From Chitinophagaceae bacterium (GTDB taxonomy: Bacteria; Bacteroidota; Bacteroidia; Chitinophagales; Chitinophagaceae), in NCBI GenBank assembly GCA_016719165.1, contig JADKAJ010000002.1, positions 310,001-374,000 on the forward strand: DNA of 64,000 nucleotides. Direction: 5' to 3'. The first letter of the stretch is position 1, and every line of letters starts with the position of its first letter. The translations under genes were made by a program, and so were the position numbers. Below the pieces are notes generated by a model. That model made no database searches, was not told where the DNA came from, and saw only the letters and a list, made by a program, of their open reading frames with translations. Positions 8,432-16,266 of the stretch are shown here, in pieces.

Positions 8432-9355
8432 ATGAAAAAAATTACAACTCTTACGCTAATGCTCCTACCTCTTTTTATAATGGCTCAGGATGGAACAGTT
8501 AAAGCGCTCCGTTCCGAAGCAGAACGAACAATTAAAAAAGAGGAGGATACCACTAAAAGATTATGGAGAAAAGGAGGACTCTATGGTATCAATATATCAC
8601 AAGGCTCCCTGAGCAATTGGGCGGCAGGTGGTGATAATTTTTCTCTTTCTGTTAATTCATTACTCAGCCTGTATGCATTTTATAAAAAAGATAAACATAG
8701 CTGGGATAATACATTTGATTTTAATATTGGTTATGTAAAAACAACCAGCCTGGGCAGCCGAAAGAACGATGACCGTTTTGACCTGCTTTCAAAATATGGT
8801 TACGCATTGAACCCCAAGCTTAATCTCTCGGGTCTTGTCAGTCTTCGTTCACAATTATTTAAAGGATACACTTATCCTGATAATGTAAAAAGTTTTTCGT
8901 CTGCATTCATGGCACCGGGTTATTTGTTAACCAGTATTGGTCTCGATTATAAACCCACTAAAAATCTTTCTATTTTCCTTTCACCTGTAACAGCCCGCTG
9001 GGTGATTGTAAGAGATACCGCCCTTGCCAATAAAGGATTATATGGAGTAACCCCCGGCAAAAAGACGAATCTTGAATTTGGTGCATTTGCGTCTATAAAC
9101 TACCTGAAAGAATTCAACAAGTTTATTACTTACAAAAGCAGGCTGGATTTGTTTTCAAACTACAGGCACAATCCGCAGAATATTGACTTATTTATGTCAA
9201 ATATCCTGAATGCAAAACTGGGTAAAGTATTATCAGTGTCCTGGAGTTTGGATTTTATTTATGACGACGATGTAAGATTATTTGGTAAAAATCAGCGGTC
9301 AGCCGCCATGCAGGTCAAGTCCCTGATCGGCATCGGGTTTCTGCTGAAATTCTGA
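8432..9355 (+). CDS. DUF3078 protein, copy 1
   Basis: 307 residues from the ATG at 8432. An upstream in-frame start at 8342 lies inside the preceding gene and would destroy the signal peptide. The signal peptide is MKKITTLTLMLLPLFIMAQ. The mature protein carries the DUF3078 landmarks SLSNWAAGGDNFSLSVN, SWDNTFDFNIGYVKTTSLGS and NDDRFDLLSKYGYALN. Alternating aromatic and polar residues and a C-terminal phenylalanine (GIGFLLKF) fit an outer-membrane beta barrel. The family has no established function. A second copy with the same order of motifs lies 213 bp downstream, so this is a tandem duplication. Confidence 0.9.
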   Translation: MKKITTLTLMLLPLFIMAQDGTVKALRSEAERTIKKEEDTTKRLWRKGGLYGINISQGSLSNWAAGGDNFSLSVNSLLSLYAFYKKDKHSWDNTFDFNIGYVKTTSLGSRKNDDRFDLLSKYGYALNPKLNLSGLVSLRSQLFKGYTYPDNVKSFSSAFMAPGYLLTSIGLDYKPTKNLSIFLSPVTARWVIVRDTALANKGLYGVTPGKKTNLEFGAFASINYLKEFNKFITYKSRLDLFSNYRHNPQNIDLFMSNILNAKLGKVLSVSWSLDFIYDDDVRLFGKNQRSAAMQVKSLIGIGFLLKF

Positions 9356-9373
9356 TATATATATCATAGTAGC

Positions 9374-9412
9374 AAAAGCCACATTCACTATATAATGAAT
9401 GTGGCTTTTTTA
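9374..9412 (+). terminator. intrinsic terminator after DUF3078 copy 1
   Basis: AAAAGCCACATTCA (9374-9387) pairs without mismatch with TGAATGTGGCTTTT (9396-9409) across an 8-nt loop and runs into T residues. It separates the two DUF3078 copies into different transcripts. Confidence 0.88.
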
Positions 9413-9495
9413 TTATACAAACACTCATTAGCATCAGCTATGTTTTAACATTCTGTATGAAATAATTTATTTCTTTCTGTGTTTCTTTGTACTTA

Positions 9496-9503
9496 TATCT
9501 TTG
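9496..9503 (+). promoter_or_regulatory. probable -7 promoter box of DUF3078 copy 2
   Basis: TATCTTTG fits TAnnTTTG exactly. It lies after the terminator of copy 1 and about 65 bp before the start of copy 2. The upstream element is only a partial match (TTTC at 9474-9477, spacing 18), so confidence is moderate. Confidence 0.45.
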
Positions 9504-9568
9504 CTGCACCCTGCTGAAAACAATTACACTGTACAACCCCTTTTTCTAAAGTAAACGAACCAATACTG

Positions 9569-10498
9569 ATGAACAGGAAAGTTTTATCATTTCTATTGTT
9601 TTTATTGCCACTAACTGCTTTTTCGCAGGACGCTATTGTAAAAAAATTACAAATGGAATCTCTCCGGCAGGTTAAAAAAGATATCCCGGATACCGGATGG
9701 AAAAAATGGAGAACCGGTGGAGCCTACAGTCTTAGTATCGGGCAAGGAAGCCAGAGTAACTGGGCTGCCGGCGGTGACGACTTTTCTTTTACTGTTAATA
9801 CCTCGCTCCGCCTGTTTGCATTTTATAAACAAAACAAAAACAGCTGGGATAATACTTTTGATGTAAACTTTGGCTATATCAATACAACCAGCCTGGGCAG
9901 CCGCAAGAATGATGACCGGTTTGACCTGCTTTCAAAATATGGATTTGCGCTAAATAAAAAATTCAACCTGGCCACCCTGGCTAATTTTCGTTCACAATTT
10001 CTGAAAGGCTATACTTATCCTGATAATGTAAAAACATTTGCATCCGCTTTTCTTTCCCCGGCATACCTGGTAGTGAGCCAGGGTATTGACTACAAACCCA
10101 ATAAAGAGCTTTCAATATTTCTTTCTCCAGTCACTTCCCGCTGGGTATTTGTCACAGATAGTGTCTTATCTGCCAAAGGTGAATACGGCGTTAGTTATGG
10201 CACAAACAGTTATAACCAGAACGGGGCATTTGCTACGATTAGTTATAACAAATCGTTCAGTAAGTATGTTTCGTACAAAAGCAGGCTGGATATTTTTTCC
10301 AACTACAAAAAGGATCCGCAGAACATCGATATTTTTATGACCAATACATTATCTGCCAAAGTAGCAAAGATCATCGCCTTCAGCTGGAACGTGGATATGA
10401 TCTATGATAATGATGTGCAACTTTTTGGTAAAACAAATTCTTCACCGGCACTCCAACTGAAATCTATCATTGGTATCGGGTTACAGGTAAAGATCTGA
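9569..10498 (+). CDS. DUF3078 protein, copy 2
   Basis: 309 residues with signal peptide MNRKVLSFLLFLLPLTAFSQ. It shares the motif order of copy 1: SQSNWAAGGDDFSFTVN, NTTSLGSRKNDDRFDLLSK, and FLKGYTYPDNVKTFASAF where copy 1 has LFKGYTYPDNVKSFSSAF. Most differences are in the first 50 and last 100 residues. The end, GIGLQVKI, fits a barrel-closing strand. It has its own promoter box and is separated from copy 1 by a terminator, so the two may be expressed under different conditions. The biochemical role of the family is not known. Confidence 0.9.
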   Translation: MNRKVLSFLLFLLPLTAFSQDAIVKKLQMESLRQVKKDIPDTGWKKWRTGGAYSLSIGQGSQSNWAAGGDDFSFTVNTSLRLFAFYKQNKNSWDNTFDVNFGYINTTSLGSRKNDDRFDLLSKYGFALNKKFNLATLANFRSQFLKGYTYPDNVKTFASAFLSPAYLVVSQGIDYKPNKELSIFLSPVTSRWVFVTDSVLSAKGEYGVSYGTNSYNQNGAFATISYNKSFSKYVSYKSRLDIFSNYKKDPQNIDIFMTNTLSAKVAKIIAFSWNVDMIYDNDVQLFGKTNSSPALQLKSIIGIGLQVKI

Positions 10499-10544
10499 CA
10501 CTTCATTCAAATCAACTGTCAACTTCCGCCCCTGAATTTTGGGC

Positions 10545-10552
10545 TATATTTG
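10545..10552 (+). promoter_or_regulatory. -7 promoter box directly before trmB
   Basis: TATATTTG is a perfect TAnnTTTG match only 7 bp before the ATG at 10560. If used, it would give a transcript with almost no leader. No good TTTG is seen at the expected distance upstream, so it needs mapping. Confidence 0.4.
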
Positions 10553-10559
10553 CCGCCCA

Positions 10560-11270
10560 ATGGGTCAGAAGAAATTAATACGCTTTGCTGAACTGGAAAC
10601 CTTCAGTAATGTGCTGCAGTTTCCAAAAGACATGCCAGGAAAATGGTCAGTCTTTTTTGGTAATAATAACCCGCTTACCCTGGAATTAGCCTGTGGAAAA
10701 GGTGAATACGCTGTTGGCCTGGGACAACTTTACCCCAATCGAAACTTCATTGGTATAGACCTAAAAGGGAACCGCATATGGGTAGGTGCCAAAAGGGCTT
10801 TACAAAGCAAGCTGACCAATGTTGCATTCCTTCGCACACAGATAGATCAGATAGCAGAATATTTTGCTCCTGGTGAAGTAGCAGAGATATGGATCACTTT
10901 TCCCGACCCGCAACTGCGGATGTCAAAAGCAAAAAAAAGGCTGACTCACCCAAAATTCTTACGGCTTTACCAACAATTTCTCGTTCCCGGTGGTTTAATA
11001 CATCTGAAGACAGACAGCCCTGATCTTTATCGTTTTACCAAACTGGTGATTGATCTTTACGGTTGCCCGTTGCACAAAGACATGGATGATATATATGAAA
11101 CGGAAAAGATAAGTGATGAATTAAAAATTAAAACACATTACGAATCACTGGATATTGCCGGGAGTAACCGAATTCATTATTTATGCTTCTCAATACCTCC
11201 CGATCTCGGTAATAAAGAAAAAGATACAGAGCTGAAAGAAAAACTGAAGGAATATGAAGGACTTGATTGA
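10560..11270 (+). CDS. trmB: tRNA (guanine46-N7)-methyltransferase
   Basis: 236 residues from the ATG at 10560; the frame extends to a TTG at 10539 that overlaps the likely promoter and was rejected. The SAM-binding motif is LELACGKGEYAVGLGQLYPN, then FIGIDLKGNRIW. The TrmB signature is EIWITFPDPQLRMSKAKKRL, with the loop KKRLTHPKFL and late LKTDSPDLY. The enzyme puts m7G at position 46 of the variable loop of tRNAs. Its 3' end overlaps the next small gene by 17 bp, implying coupled translation. This is a confident assignment. Confidence 0.95.
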   Translation: MGQKKLIRFAELETFSNVLQFPKDMPGKWSVFFGNNNPLTLELACGKGEYAVGLGQLYPNRNFIGIDLKGNRIWVGAKRALQSKLTNVAFLRTQIDQIAEYFAPGEVAEIWITFPDPQLRMSKAKKRLTHPKFLRLYQQFLVPGGLIHLKTDSPDLYRFTKLVIDLYGCPLHKDMDDIYETEKISDELKIKTHYESLDIAGSNRIHYLCFSIPPDLGNKEKDTELKEKLKEYEGLD

Positions 11271-11442
11271 AGGAACGCATTATTACATCAATGAAGAGGG
11301 TTATGTGGTATTAACAGAGCAGTACCACCTGGAGAAAGGATATTGTTGTGGCAATGGATGCAAGCATTGCCCTTATGAATATGAAAATGTTCCCGAACCG
11401 AAAAAATCAATACTGCAGCAAGAAAAGGAAAACAGTAAATAG
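11254..11442 (+). CDS. DUF5522 small cysteine-rich protein
   Basis: 62 residues. The core reads GTHYYINEEGYVVLTEQYHL, then a tight cysteine cluster CCGNGCKHCPY (about 31-41). The four Cys suggest a metal or Fe-S site (inference). Small proteins of this kind are found across Bacteroidota and I recognise the family as DUF5522; function is unknown. The gene starts inside the end of trmB and is followed 15 bp later by the alkyltransferase-like gene, so the three are probably one operon. Confidence 0.85.
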   Translation: MKDLIEGTHYYINEEGYVVLTEQYHLEKGYCCGNGCKHCPYEYENVPEPKKSILQQEKENSK

Positions 11443-11457
11443 ATTTATCTTCATGAC

Positions 11458-11847
11458 ATGACTGTCAGAAAGAAACCGGCAGAAAAAATAAAAACAATAA
11501 GACCATCCGGCAAAAGGGAGGAAAATTTCTTTGCGCTTGTTTTTGAAGTAGCCCGGCAAATACCAAAAGGAAGAGTAACCAGTTATGGCGCCATTGCAGC
11601 CTGCCTCGGCACCAAATCGTCTGCCAGAATGGTGGGTTGGGCCATGAACGGATGTCACCTGGTTAAACCAAAAGTTCCTGCACATCGTGTAGTAAACAGA
11701 AACGGTATGCTTACCGGTAAACATCATTTTACCCCACCGGGAATGATGGAAAAGTTATTAAAGAAAGAAGGCATCAAAGTGAAAAACGACCAGGTGATTG
11801 ACTTCGATAAGCATTTTTGGAATCCTGCAGAGGAGCTGGGTTTGTAA
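11458..11847 (+). CDS. alkyltransferase-like protein (MGMT family, cysteine-less)
   Basis: 129 residues matching the DNA-binding/active-site domain of O6-alkylguanine-DNA alkyltransferase: FEVARQIPKGRVTSYGAIAA (helix-turn-helix region with the recognition helix around SARMVGWAM). The active-site box is VPAHRVV where catalytic enzymes have PCHRV, so residue 75 is Ala in place of the acceptor Cys. Such ATL proteins bind O6-alkylguanine lesions without repairing them and hand them to nucleotide excision repair. The N-terminal domain of full-length Ada/Ogt is absent, as usual for ATLs. It ends 28 bp from the convergent DUF420 gene. Confidence 0.88.
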   Translation: MTVRKKPAEKIKTIRPSGKREENFFALVFEVARQIPKGRVTSYGAIAACLGTKSSARMVGWAMNGCHLVKPKVPAHRVVNRNGMLTGKHHFTPPGMMEKLLKKEGIKVKNDQVIDFDKHFWNPAEELGL

Positions 11848-11875
11848 GAAAAAGGAAAACTATTACAGAAAGATC

Positions 11876-12418
11876 TCAAACATAATACGGGCTGATCATC
11901 CAGTACACCACTACCCCGGTTACTGCCACATAAAACCAGATAGGCCAGGTGATCTTTGCCAGTTTTTTATGCTGTGGCCACTCACTGATCAATGCCCTGT
12001 AAGCGGTGAATAAAATAAAAGGAAGGATCAATCCAGCCAGCGGGATATGGGTGAATAGAATAATATAATAGATGGTTTTACTGATGCCTTCACCGCCAAA
12101 TTTAGTTTCACCAGCAAATAAATGATGACAAATATAACTTAGTAAAAATAAAACAGACAAAAGCATCGCTGCCATCATCAGCGTCTTATGCAGTTGATAT
12201 TTTTTTGACTTTACAGCTACCAGTGCAAATACCAGTAATACCGCAACTATTGAATTAATCGTTGCATTGGCCCGGGCAAAAAAATGCACATCAAAACCCA
12301 GATCAACCTCCAGTTTAACCCTGCCCAGTAATACTACCGCTGCAAATACGATAAAGGAAAAGAGATAAATTAATGTTCTTGCTTTTTTATCATTCTTTGT
12401 AAGAACAGGCTTAAGCAT
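11876..12418 (-). CDS. DUF420 membrane protein, cytochrome oxidase-associated
   Basis: 180 residues from the ATG at 12418 (MLKPVLTKNDKKART). An upstream in-frame ATG would add a hydrophilic tail read from the SCO gene end. Five hydrophobic segments are visible. The histidines in FDVHFFARANATINSI, YQLHKTLMMAAM, YICHHLFAGETKFGG and FTHIPLAGLILP are characteristic of DUF420. Family members (CtaM-like) lie next to cytochrome oxidase genes and are implicated in oxidase assembly or heme handling. The start overlaps the SCO stop by 8 bp. It is the last gene of the respiratory operon. Confidence 0.86.
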   Translation of the reverse strand: MLKPVLTKNDKKARTLIYLFSFIVFAAVVLLGRVKLEVDLGFDVHFFARANATINSIVAVLLVFALVAVKSKKYQLHKTLMMAAMLLSVLFLLSYICHHLFAGETKFGGEGISKTIYYIILFTHIPLAGLILPFILFTAYRALISEWPQHKKLAKITWPIWFYVAVTGVVVYWMISPYYV

Positions 12419-13217
12419 TTTTTTTATTTTTTCGTAAAAAGAAAAGTAACAAAAACACACCCATGATAGCCAATAAAAACGATACTGCCATTACCTGGAG
12501 TTTACCCGCAAAAAAACTCTTACGGTTTGGATCTTTCTCCATCGTCAGTAACACCAGGTCATTGGACAATTTTGATAAAGACACAGAATCCAACCCGCTG
12601 TAATAACCCCTTACATGACGGTTACTGTCAATCAGTATAAACTTATCACTGTGTACAAAATTGGTATCCACACCGTCCCCGTCAATAAGACCCAGTTTCA
12701 CTTCATTCAACGCAAAATCGTAAATAGCTTTCTTATCACCGGTAAGCAACCACCATTTTTCAGGATCAATCTGAAAACGGTTGGCCCAGTATTTTAAACG
12801 TTCTACAGAATCCCTTTCCGGGTCGATGCTGAACGAAAGAAAATGTACCAGTTTATTGGTCTTATCTCCCACTCTTTTTCCATTATGTATCGATTCTTCC
12901 AGTCGCTTCATGTTCATCGTCATACCCGGACAAATAGTAGGGCAACGGGTAAAGAAAAAATCTGCTATGATGATTTTTCCTTTCAGGCTATCCCAAGAAA
13001 CAGGCGTACCATTTTGATTGGTCAGGTTAAAATCACCGGTTTTATGCCATACTGTATCAGTAACCTTTTTGCCTTTCCTGGTATCTGTAACCACCGAATC
13101 AGGAAAATAATGCCGGGGCATATGAATGGCACTCTCACTCTTTGTCTTTACAATAAAATAAGAAATAAGCGGTACAAGCAACGCAATCATTACGGCATAT
13201 AAAGCTGTTTTATTCAC
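12411..13217 (-). CDS. SCO1/SenC family copper chaperone
   Basis: 268 residues with a membrane helix at each end. The thioredoxin-like domain has DFFFTRCPTICPGMTMNMK with the copper-binding CPTIC, and the conserved later histidine in FVHSDKFILID. SCO proteins deliver copper to, or reduce, the CuA site of subunit II, which is encoded in the same operon. The C-terminal helix (AGKLQVMAVSFLLAIMGVFL) is an addition to the usual single-anchor layout. The start is GTG at 13217; an ATG nine codons in would still leave a short N-terminal helix. Confidence 0.92.
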   Translation of the reverse strand: MNKTALYAVMIALLVPLISYFIVKTKSESAIHMPRHYFPDSVVTDTRKGKKVTDTVWHKTGDFNLTNQNGTPVSWDSLKGKIIIADFFFTRCPTICPGMTMNMKRLEESIHNGKRVGDKTNKLVHFLSFSIDPERDSVERLKYWANRFQIDPEKWWLLTGDKKAIYDFALNEVKLGLIDGDGVDTNFVHSDKFILIDSNRHVRGYYSGLDSVSLSKLSNDLVLLTMEKDPNRKSFFAGKLQVMAVSFLLAIMGVFLLLFFLRKNKKNA

Positions 13218-13304
13218 AATAGTATATATAAAAGTAAAACCATTAAACCGCTTCCTTGTTCATCCGGCAGCCAGTTCAATGGTTTTGGTTTCAAAAAAAA
13301 TCCG

Positions 13305-13763
13305 TTATTCTTTGCCAGTTGGTTTTTCAACCGGTTTTGCTTCTTCTTTATGATGCTTGGCCGGCATGGTCGTTTCCTGGAAATGTTTATCGTAGGTATT
13401 ACGCAGGTTCTTATAAGAATTACCATCCCAGATAAAAGCCGCAATAAACCAGATAAACAGCAACAATGGCACCACAATGGTCATGATCATATTCCTGATC
13501 TCATCCCCCAGGTGCATGAATACAGAAACAATATAGTAAGCTTTTGCCAGGGTAAGTATACACACCATTCCTTTAAACATCAATACCAGTAGTTCACTCG
13601 GGTTTTCACCTTTATGTATATTATAAATGAGTAACCCTATAGCCAGCTCTATAACAGTTATAACAGATAATAGAATGGTGGTCTTTCTGACCTTTTTCTT
13701 AAATGCTGCATCATCAATGGTGTGATGATGAATAGTGACTTCTTCAAAAGCCGGATGTTGCAT
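13305..13763 (-). CDS. cytochrome c oxidase subunit IV
   Basis: 152 residues with three membrane helices: TTILLSVITVIELAIGLLIY, LVLMFKGMVCILTLAKAYYI and MTIVVPLLLFIWFIAAFIWD. It matches the prokaryotic COX4 family in size, topology and the KAYYIVSVFMHLGDE segment. The N terminus is His-containing (TIHHHTID) and the C terminus is charged. It lies directly after the two subunit III genes. The small subunit is thought to stabilise the oxidase core; it binds no cofactor. Confidence 0.9.
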   Translation of the reverse strand: MQHPAFEEVTIHHHTIDDAAFKKKVRKTTILLSVITVIELAIGLLIYNIHKGENPSELLVLMFKGMVCILTLAKAYYIVSVFMHLGDEIRNMIMTIVVPLLLFIWFIAAFIWDGNSYKNLRNTYDKHFQETTMPAKHHKEEAKPVEKPTGKE

Positions 13764-13822
13764 AAGCTGATAAATTACAAATTAATAAATCACAAACCTG
13801 CCTGCAGGTTCCAAACTAAATT

Positions 13823-14695
13823 TTATATCAAATAGAAACAAAGGAATACAAATACCCAAACCAGGTCCACAAAGTGCCAGTACAATCCGGCTTTTTCAAT
13901 CATCAGGTAATGACCCCTGTTCTGGAATACATTTTTCTGTGTCATCATCAGCATGATAATATTAATGATTACACCTGAAAATACGTGGAATCCATGGAAA
14001 CCGGTGATGCCGTAGAAATAGCCCCCGAATGCCACTGGTCCTTTTGACCGGATATGAAGTTCATCCAGTTTGATTTCTTTGATTAACTGCTGATCTGTCA
14101 TAGCAACTAATTGCTCATGACTTACAGCATGATTACTTTGATGTGCCAGGTTTACCAATGTTTCATGCGGTGTTTTTTGCAAGGCCGCCATCGCAGCTTC
14201 ATTACTTACAAGGTCTCCCCATGGATTTGCTCTCGTGGTTTGCCCGATAATATCAATCTGGCCATCTATCAGTACTGCATGTTCACCGGTAATAAGGTGA
14301 TGCCACTCCCATGCCTGGCAACCAAGGAATGCAAGACCACCGATAATGGTCCAGAACAACCATTTGATCACTCCCTGTTTATCACCTTTATGTCCTGCAT
14401 GTACTGCCAGCACCATTGTTACGGAACTGATGATGAGGATAAAAGTCATTACACTCACAAATGCCAGAGGCAGATTTGCATGCCCGGCACCCGGAAATGC
14501 ATTGAACACCACGTTAGGATCCGGCCAGAAATTCTGGCTGAAACGAATAGATCCGTAAGAGATCAGGAATGCACCAAATGTAAAGGCATCACTCATCAGG
14601 AAATACCACATCATCACTTTACCATACTCCAGGTTGAAGGGGCTCTTACCTCCGCTCCACCATTTGGTCTGATGTACTGTTGCTGTTGTCGCCAT
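13823..14695 (-). CDS. cytochrome c oxidase subunit III, long form
   Basis: 290 residues. Membrane helices typical of subunit III are visible: YFLMSDAFTFGAFLISYGSI, FVSVMTFILIISSVTMVLAV, GITGFHGFHVFSGVIINIIM and EKAGLYWHFVDLVWVFVFLC. The YWHFVDLVW end is diagnostic. Between helices lies a hydrophilic stretch of about 90 residues (HAVLIDGQIDIIGQTTRANP through LDELHIRSKGP) that ordinary subunit III lacks. A second, shorter subunit III gene (190 residues) lies 35 bp upstream. Having two subunit III genes in tandem is common in Bacteroidota aa3 operons. Confidence 0.93.
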   Translation of the reverse strand: MATTATVHQTKWWSGGKSPFNLEYGKVMMWYFLMSDAFTFGAFLISYGSIRFSQNFWPDPNVVFNAFPGAGHANLPLAFVSVMTFILIISSVTMVLAVHAGHKGDKQGVIKWLFWTIIGGLAFLGCQAWEWHHLITGEHAVLIDGQIDIIGQTTRANPWGDLVSNEAAMAALQKTPHETLVNLAHQSNHAVSHEQLVAMTDQQLIKEIKLDELHIRSKGPVAFGGYFYGITGFHGFHVFSGVIINIIMLMMTQKNVFQNRGHYLMIEKAGLYWHFVDLVWVFVFLCFYLI

Positions 14696-14730
14696 GTCAG
14701 TTGTCAGGTTTTACTTGTTGTTTATTATCA

Positions 14731-15303
14731 TCAGTTACCGCCGATTACCAGGAAGAATACCAGCAGGTAAATCCATAAAAAATCTACAAAATGCCAGTAT
14801 GTTGCTGCTACTTCTACAGGAACTGAACTGTATAATTTAATTTTTCCAAAAAAAGCTTTGATCAGCATAACCATCAAAGCCACTATTCCCCCAATAACAT
14901 GCAAAGCATGTAAACTGAATATCACATACAGGAATTGACCAGCCCCGGCTCCCCTGAATGTTACCTGCTGCGCCCATAAATTCTGAAACCCCATCCACTG
15001 GAACACTATGAATACCGAACCGAGCAACACTGTTGCCCCGATAAGCATTCTGTATTTGTTCATTTCCCTGTTCTTAAAAGATCTTAATGCCAGCTGCACC
15101 GCCAGGCTGCTCAACAGGATCACTATAGTGGAAATCCAGAACACTTTCGGCAAGGTTACCGGCTTCCAGTTTACCTGGTTACTTTTTACTATGAATGCAC
15201 TCGTCAATCCTGCAAACATCATTACAAGACTGCCAATAGCCACCCACAATGTAAACTTGTGGGGATGCATTTTCTGTTTTTGCTGATTACTCACAATATC
15301 CAT
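14731..15303 (-). CDS. cytochrome c oxidase subunit III, short form
   Basis: 190 residues with five hydrophobic segments. It begins with KFTLWVAIGSLVMMFAGLTS and has the subunit III hallmarks HALHVIGGIVALMV and TYWHFVDFLWIYLLVFFL. It is shorter than the neighbouring subunit III and lacks its soluble insert. Subunit III surrounds the oxygen path of the oxidase and binds lipid; it has no redox centre. The two copies may sit in the same complex or in alternative forms (inference). It lies 14 bp after the heme O synthase gene. Confidence 0.92.
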   Translation of the reverse strand: MDIVSNQQKQKMHPHKFTLWVAIGSLVMMFAGLTSAFIVKSNQVNWKPVTLPKVFWISTIVILLSSLAVQLALRSFKNREMNKYRMLIGATVLLGSVFIVFQWMGFQNLWAQQVTFRGAGAGQFLYVIFSLHALHVIGGIVALMVMLIKAFFGKIKLYSSVPVEVAATYWHFVDFLWIYLLVFFLVIGGN

Positions 15304-15317
15304 CTCTCTTTTATCTT

Positions 15318-16196
15318 TTAATAACTTGCTTTACTTAATAATAAGGCTAACAAAACGACCGGTAAATACATATAACTACCAAACATCACTTTTCTTGCCG
15401 AACTAACATCCATATTCTTATACAAGGCAACACATCTCCCGATCATAAACAGGTTCGCCAATATTACCAGTCCGATACTTATTAGCCCCATTGTGTCCTC
15501 ATAACTGCACATACCGGTAAAATAAGGCAACAGCGTAACGGGTACCAGCAACAGCGAATAAGCAATTGTCTGAATGGCCGTAAACCTGGTTGGTCCCTCA
15601 TTGGCTGGTAACAGCTTAAATCCAACGGCTGAATAATCTTTGTGCGCCACCCAGGCAATAGCCCAGAAATGGGGAAACTGCCAAAAGAACTGGAAGGCAA
15701 ACAATATCCAGCCACCTGTTGATAATTGATCATCGCCGGCTGCCCAGCCAATAAGGCAGGGCAATGCTCCGGGAACTGCCCCCATCAATACAGCTATTGA
15801 ATTTACCTTTTTCAACGGTGTATAGATGAATGCATACAGGAACAAGCTAAAGGCGGCTAATCCTGCCGATAACCAGTTGAAATAAAAGCCAAGGATAAAA
15901 ACACCCAAAGCTCCTGTTACAATAGCAAATGCCCATCCTTCCCCTACACTCATTCTTCCTGCAGCCACGGGCCTTGTGGAAGTTCTTTTCATTTGTGCAT
16001 CTGTATCTTTCTCAACTACCTGGTTGATGGCATTGGCACTACCTGTTACCAACATCCCACCTGCAAAGAGCAAGAGTATCATTACCCAGTTGTATTCAAC
16101 TCTTGGTGCCAGCAGGTAACTGATCACACTACTGAAAACCACCATGATACTCAGCGAAGGCTTTATTAACAGTAAATAATCTTTGATCTTCTTCAT
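15318..16196 (-). CDS. ctaB: heme O synthase (protoheme IX farnesyltransferase)
   Basis: 292 residues from the ATG at 16196 (MKKIKDYLLLIKPSLS); a GTG four codons upstream is possible. It is a UbiA-type prenyltransferase with about nine helices. The first Asp-rich motif is NQVVEKDTDAQMKRTSTRP, followed by AAGRM, and the second region is VAHKDYSAVGFKLLP. It farnesylates heme b to heme o, the first step toward the heme a used by the adjacent oxidase. The next enzyme, heme A synthase, is not in the window. Confidence 0.95.
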   Translation of the reverse strand: MKKIKDYLLLIKPSLSIMVVFSSVISYLLAPRVEYNWVMILLLFAGGMLVTGSANAINQVVEKDTDAQMKRTSTRPVAAGRMSVGEGWAFAIVTGALGVFILGFYFNWLSAGLAAFSLFLYAFIYTPLKKVNSIAVLMGAVPGALPCLIGWAAGDDQLSTGGWILFAFQFFWQFPHFWAIAWVAHKDYSAVGFKLLPANEGPTRFTAIQTIAYSLLLVPVTLLPYFTGMCSYEDTMGLISIGLVILANLFMIGRCVALYKNMDVSSARKVMFGSYMYLPVVLLALLLSKASY

Positions 16197-16266
16197 ATCA
16201 GCCTTCACTATATTGTCAAAAAAACTTCAATCTTTCAAAAAACACCAATCAATCCTCACAATCAAT

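Noticed and set aside
11458..11847. Functional O6-methylguanine-DNA methyltransferase
   Set aside because: The acceptor Cys is replaced by Ala and no other Cys is near; the only Cys residues (positions 49 and 66) are not in the active-site box.
14111..14770. 219-codon open frame antisense to the long subunit III gene
   Set aside because: It is a shadow of a long conserved gene; its product has many Cys, His and Met and no recognisable domain.
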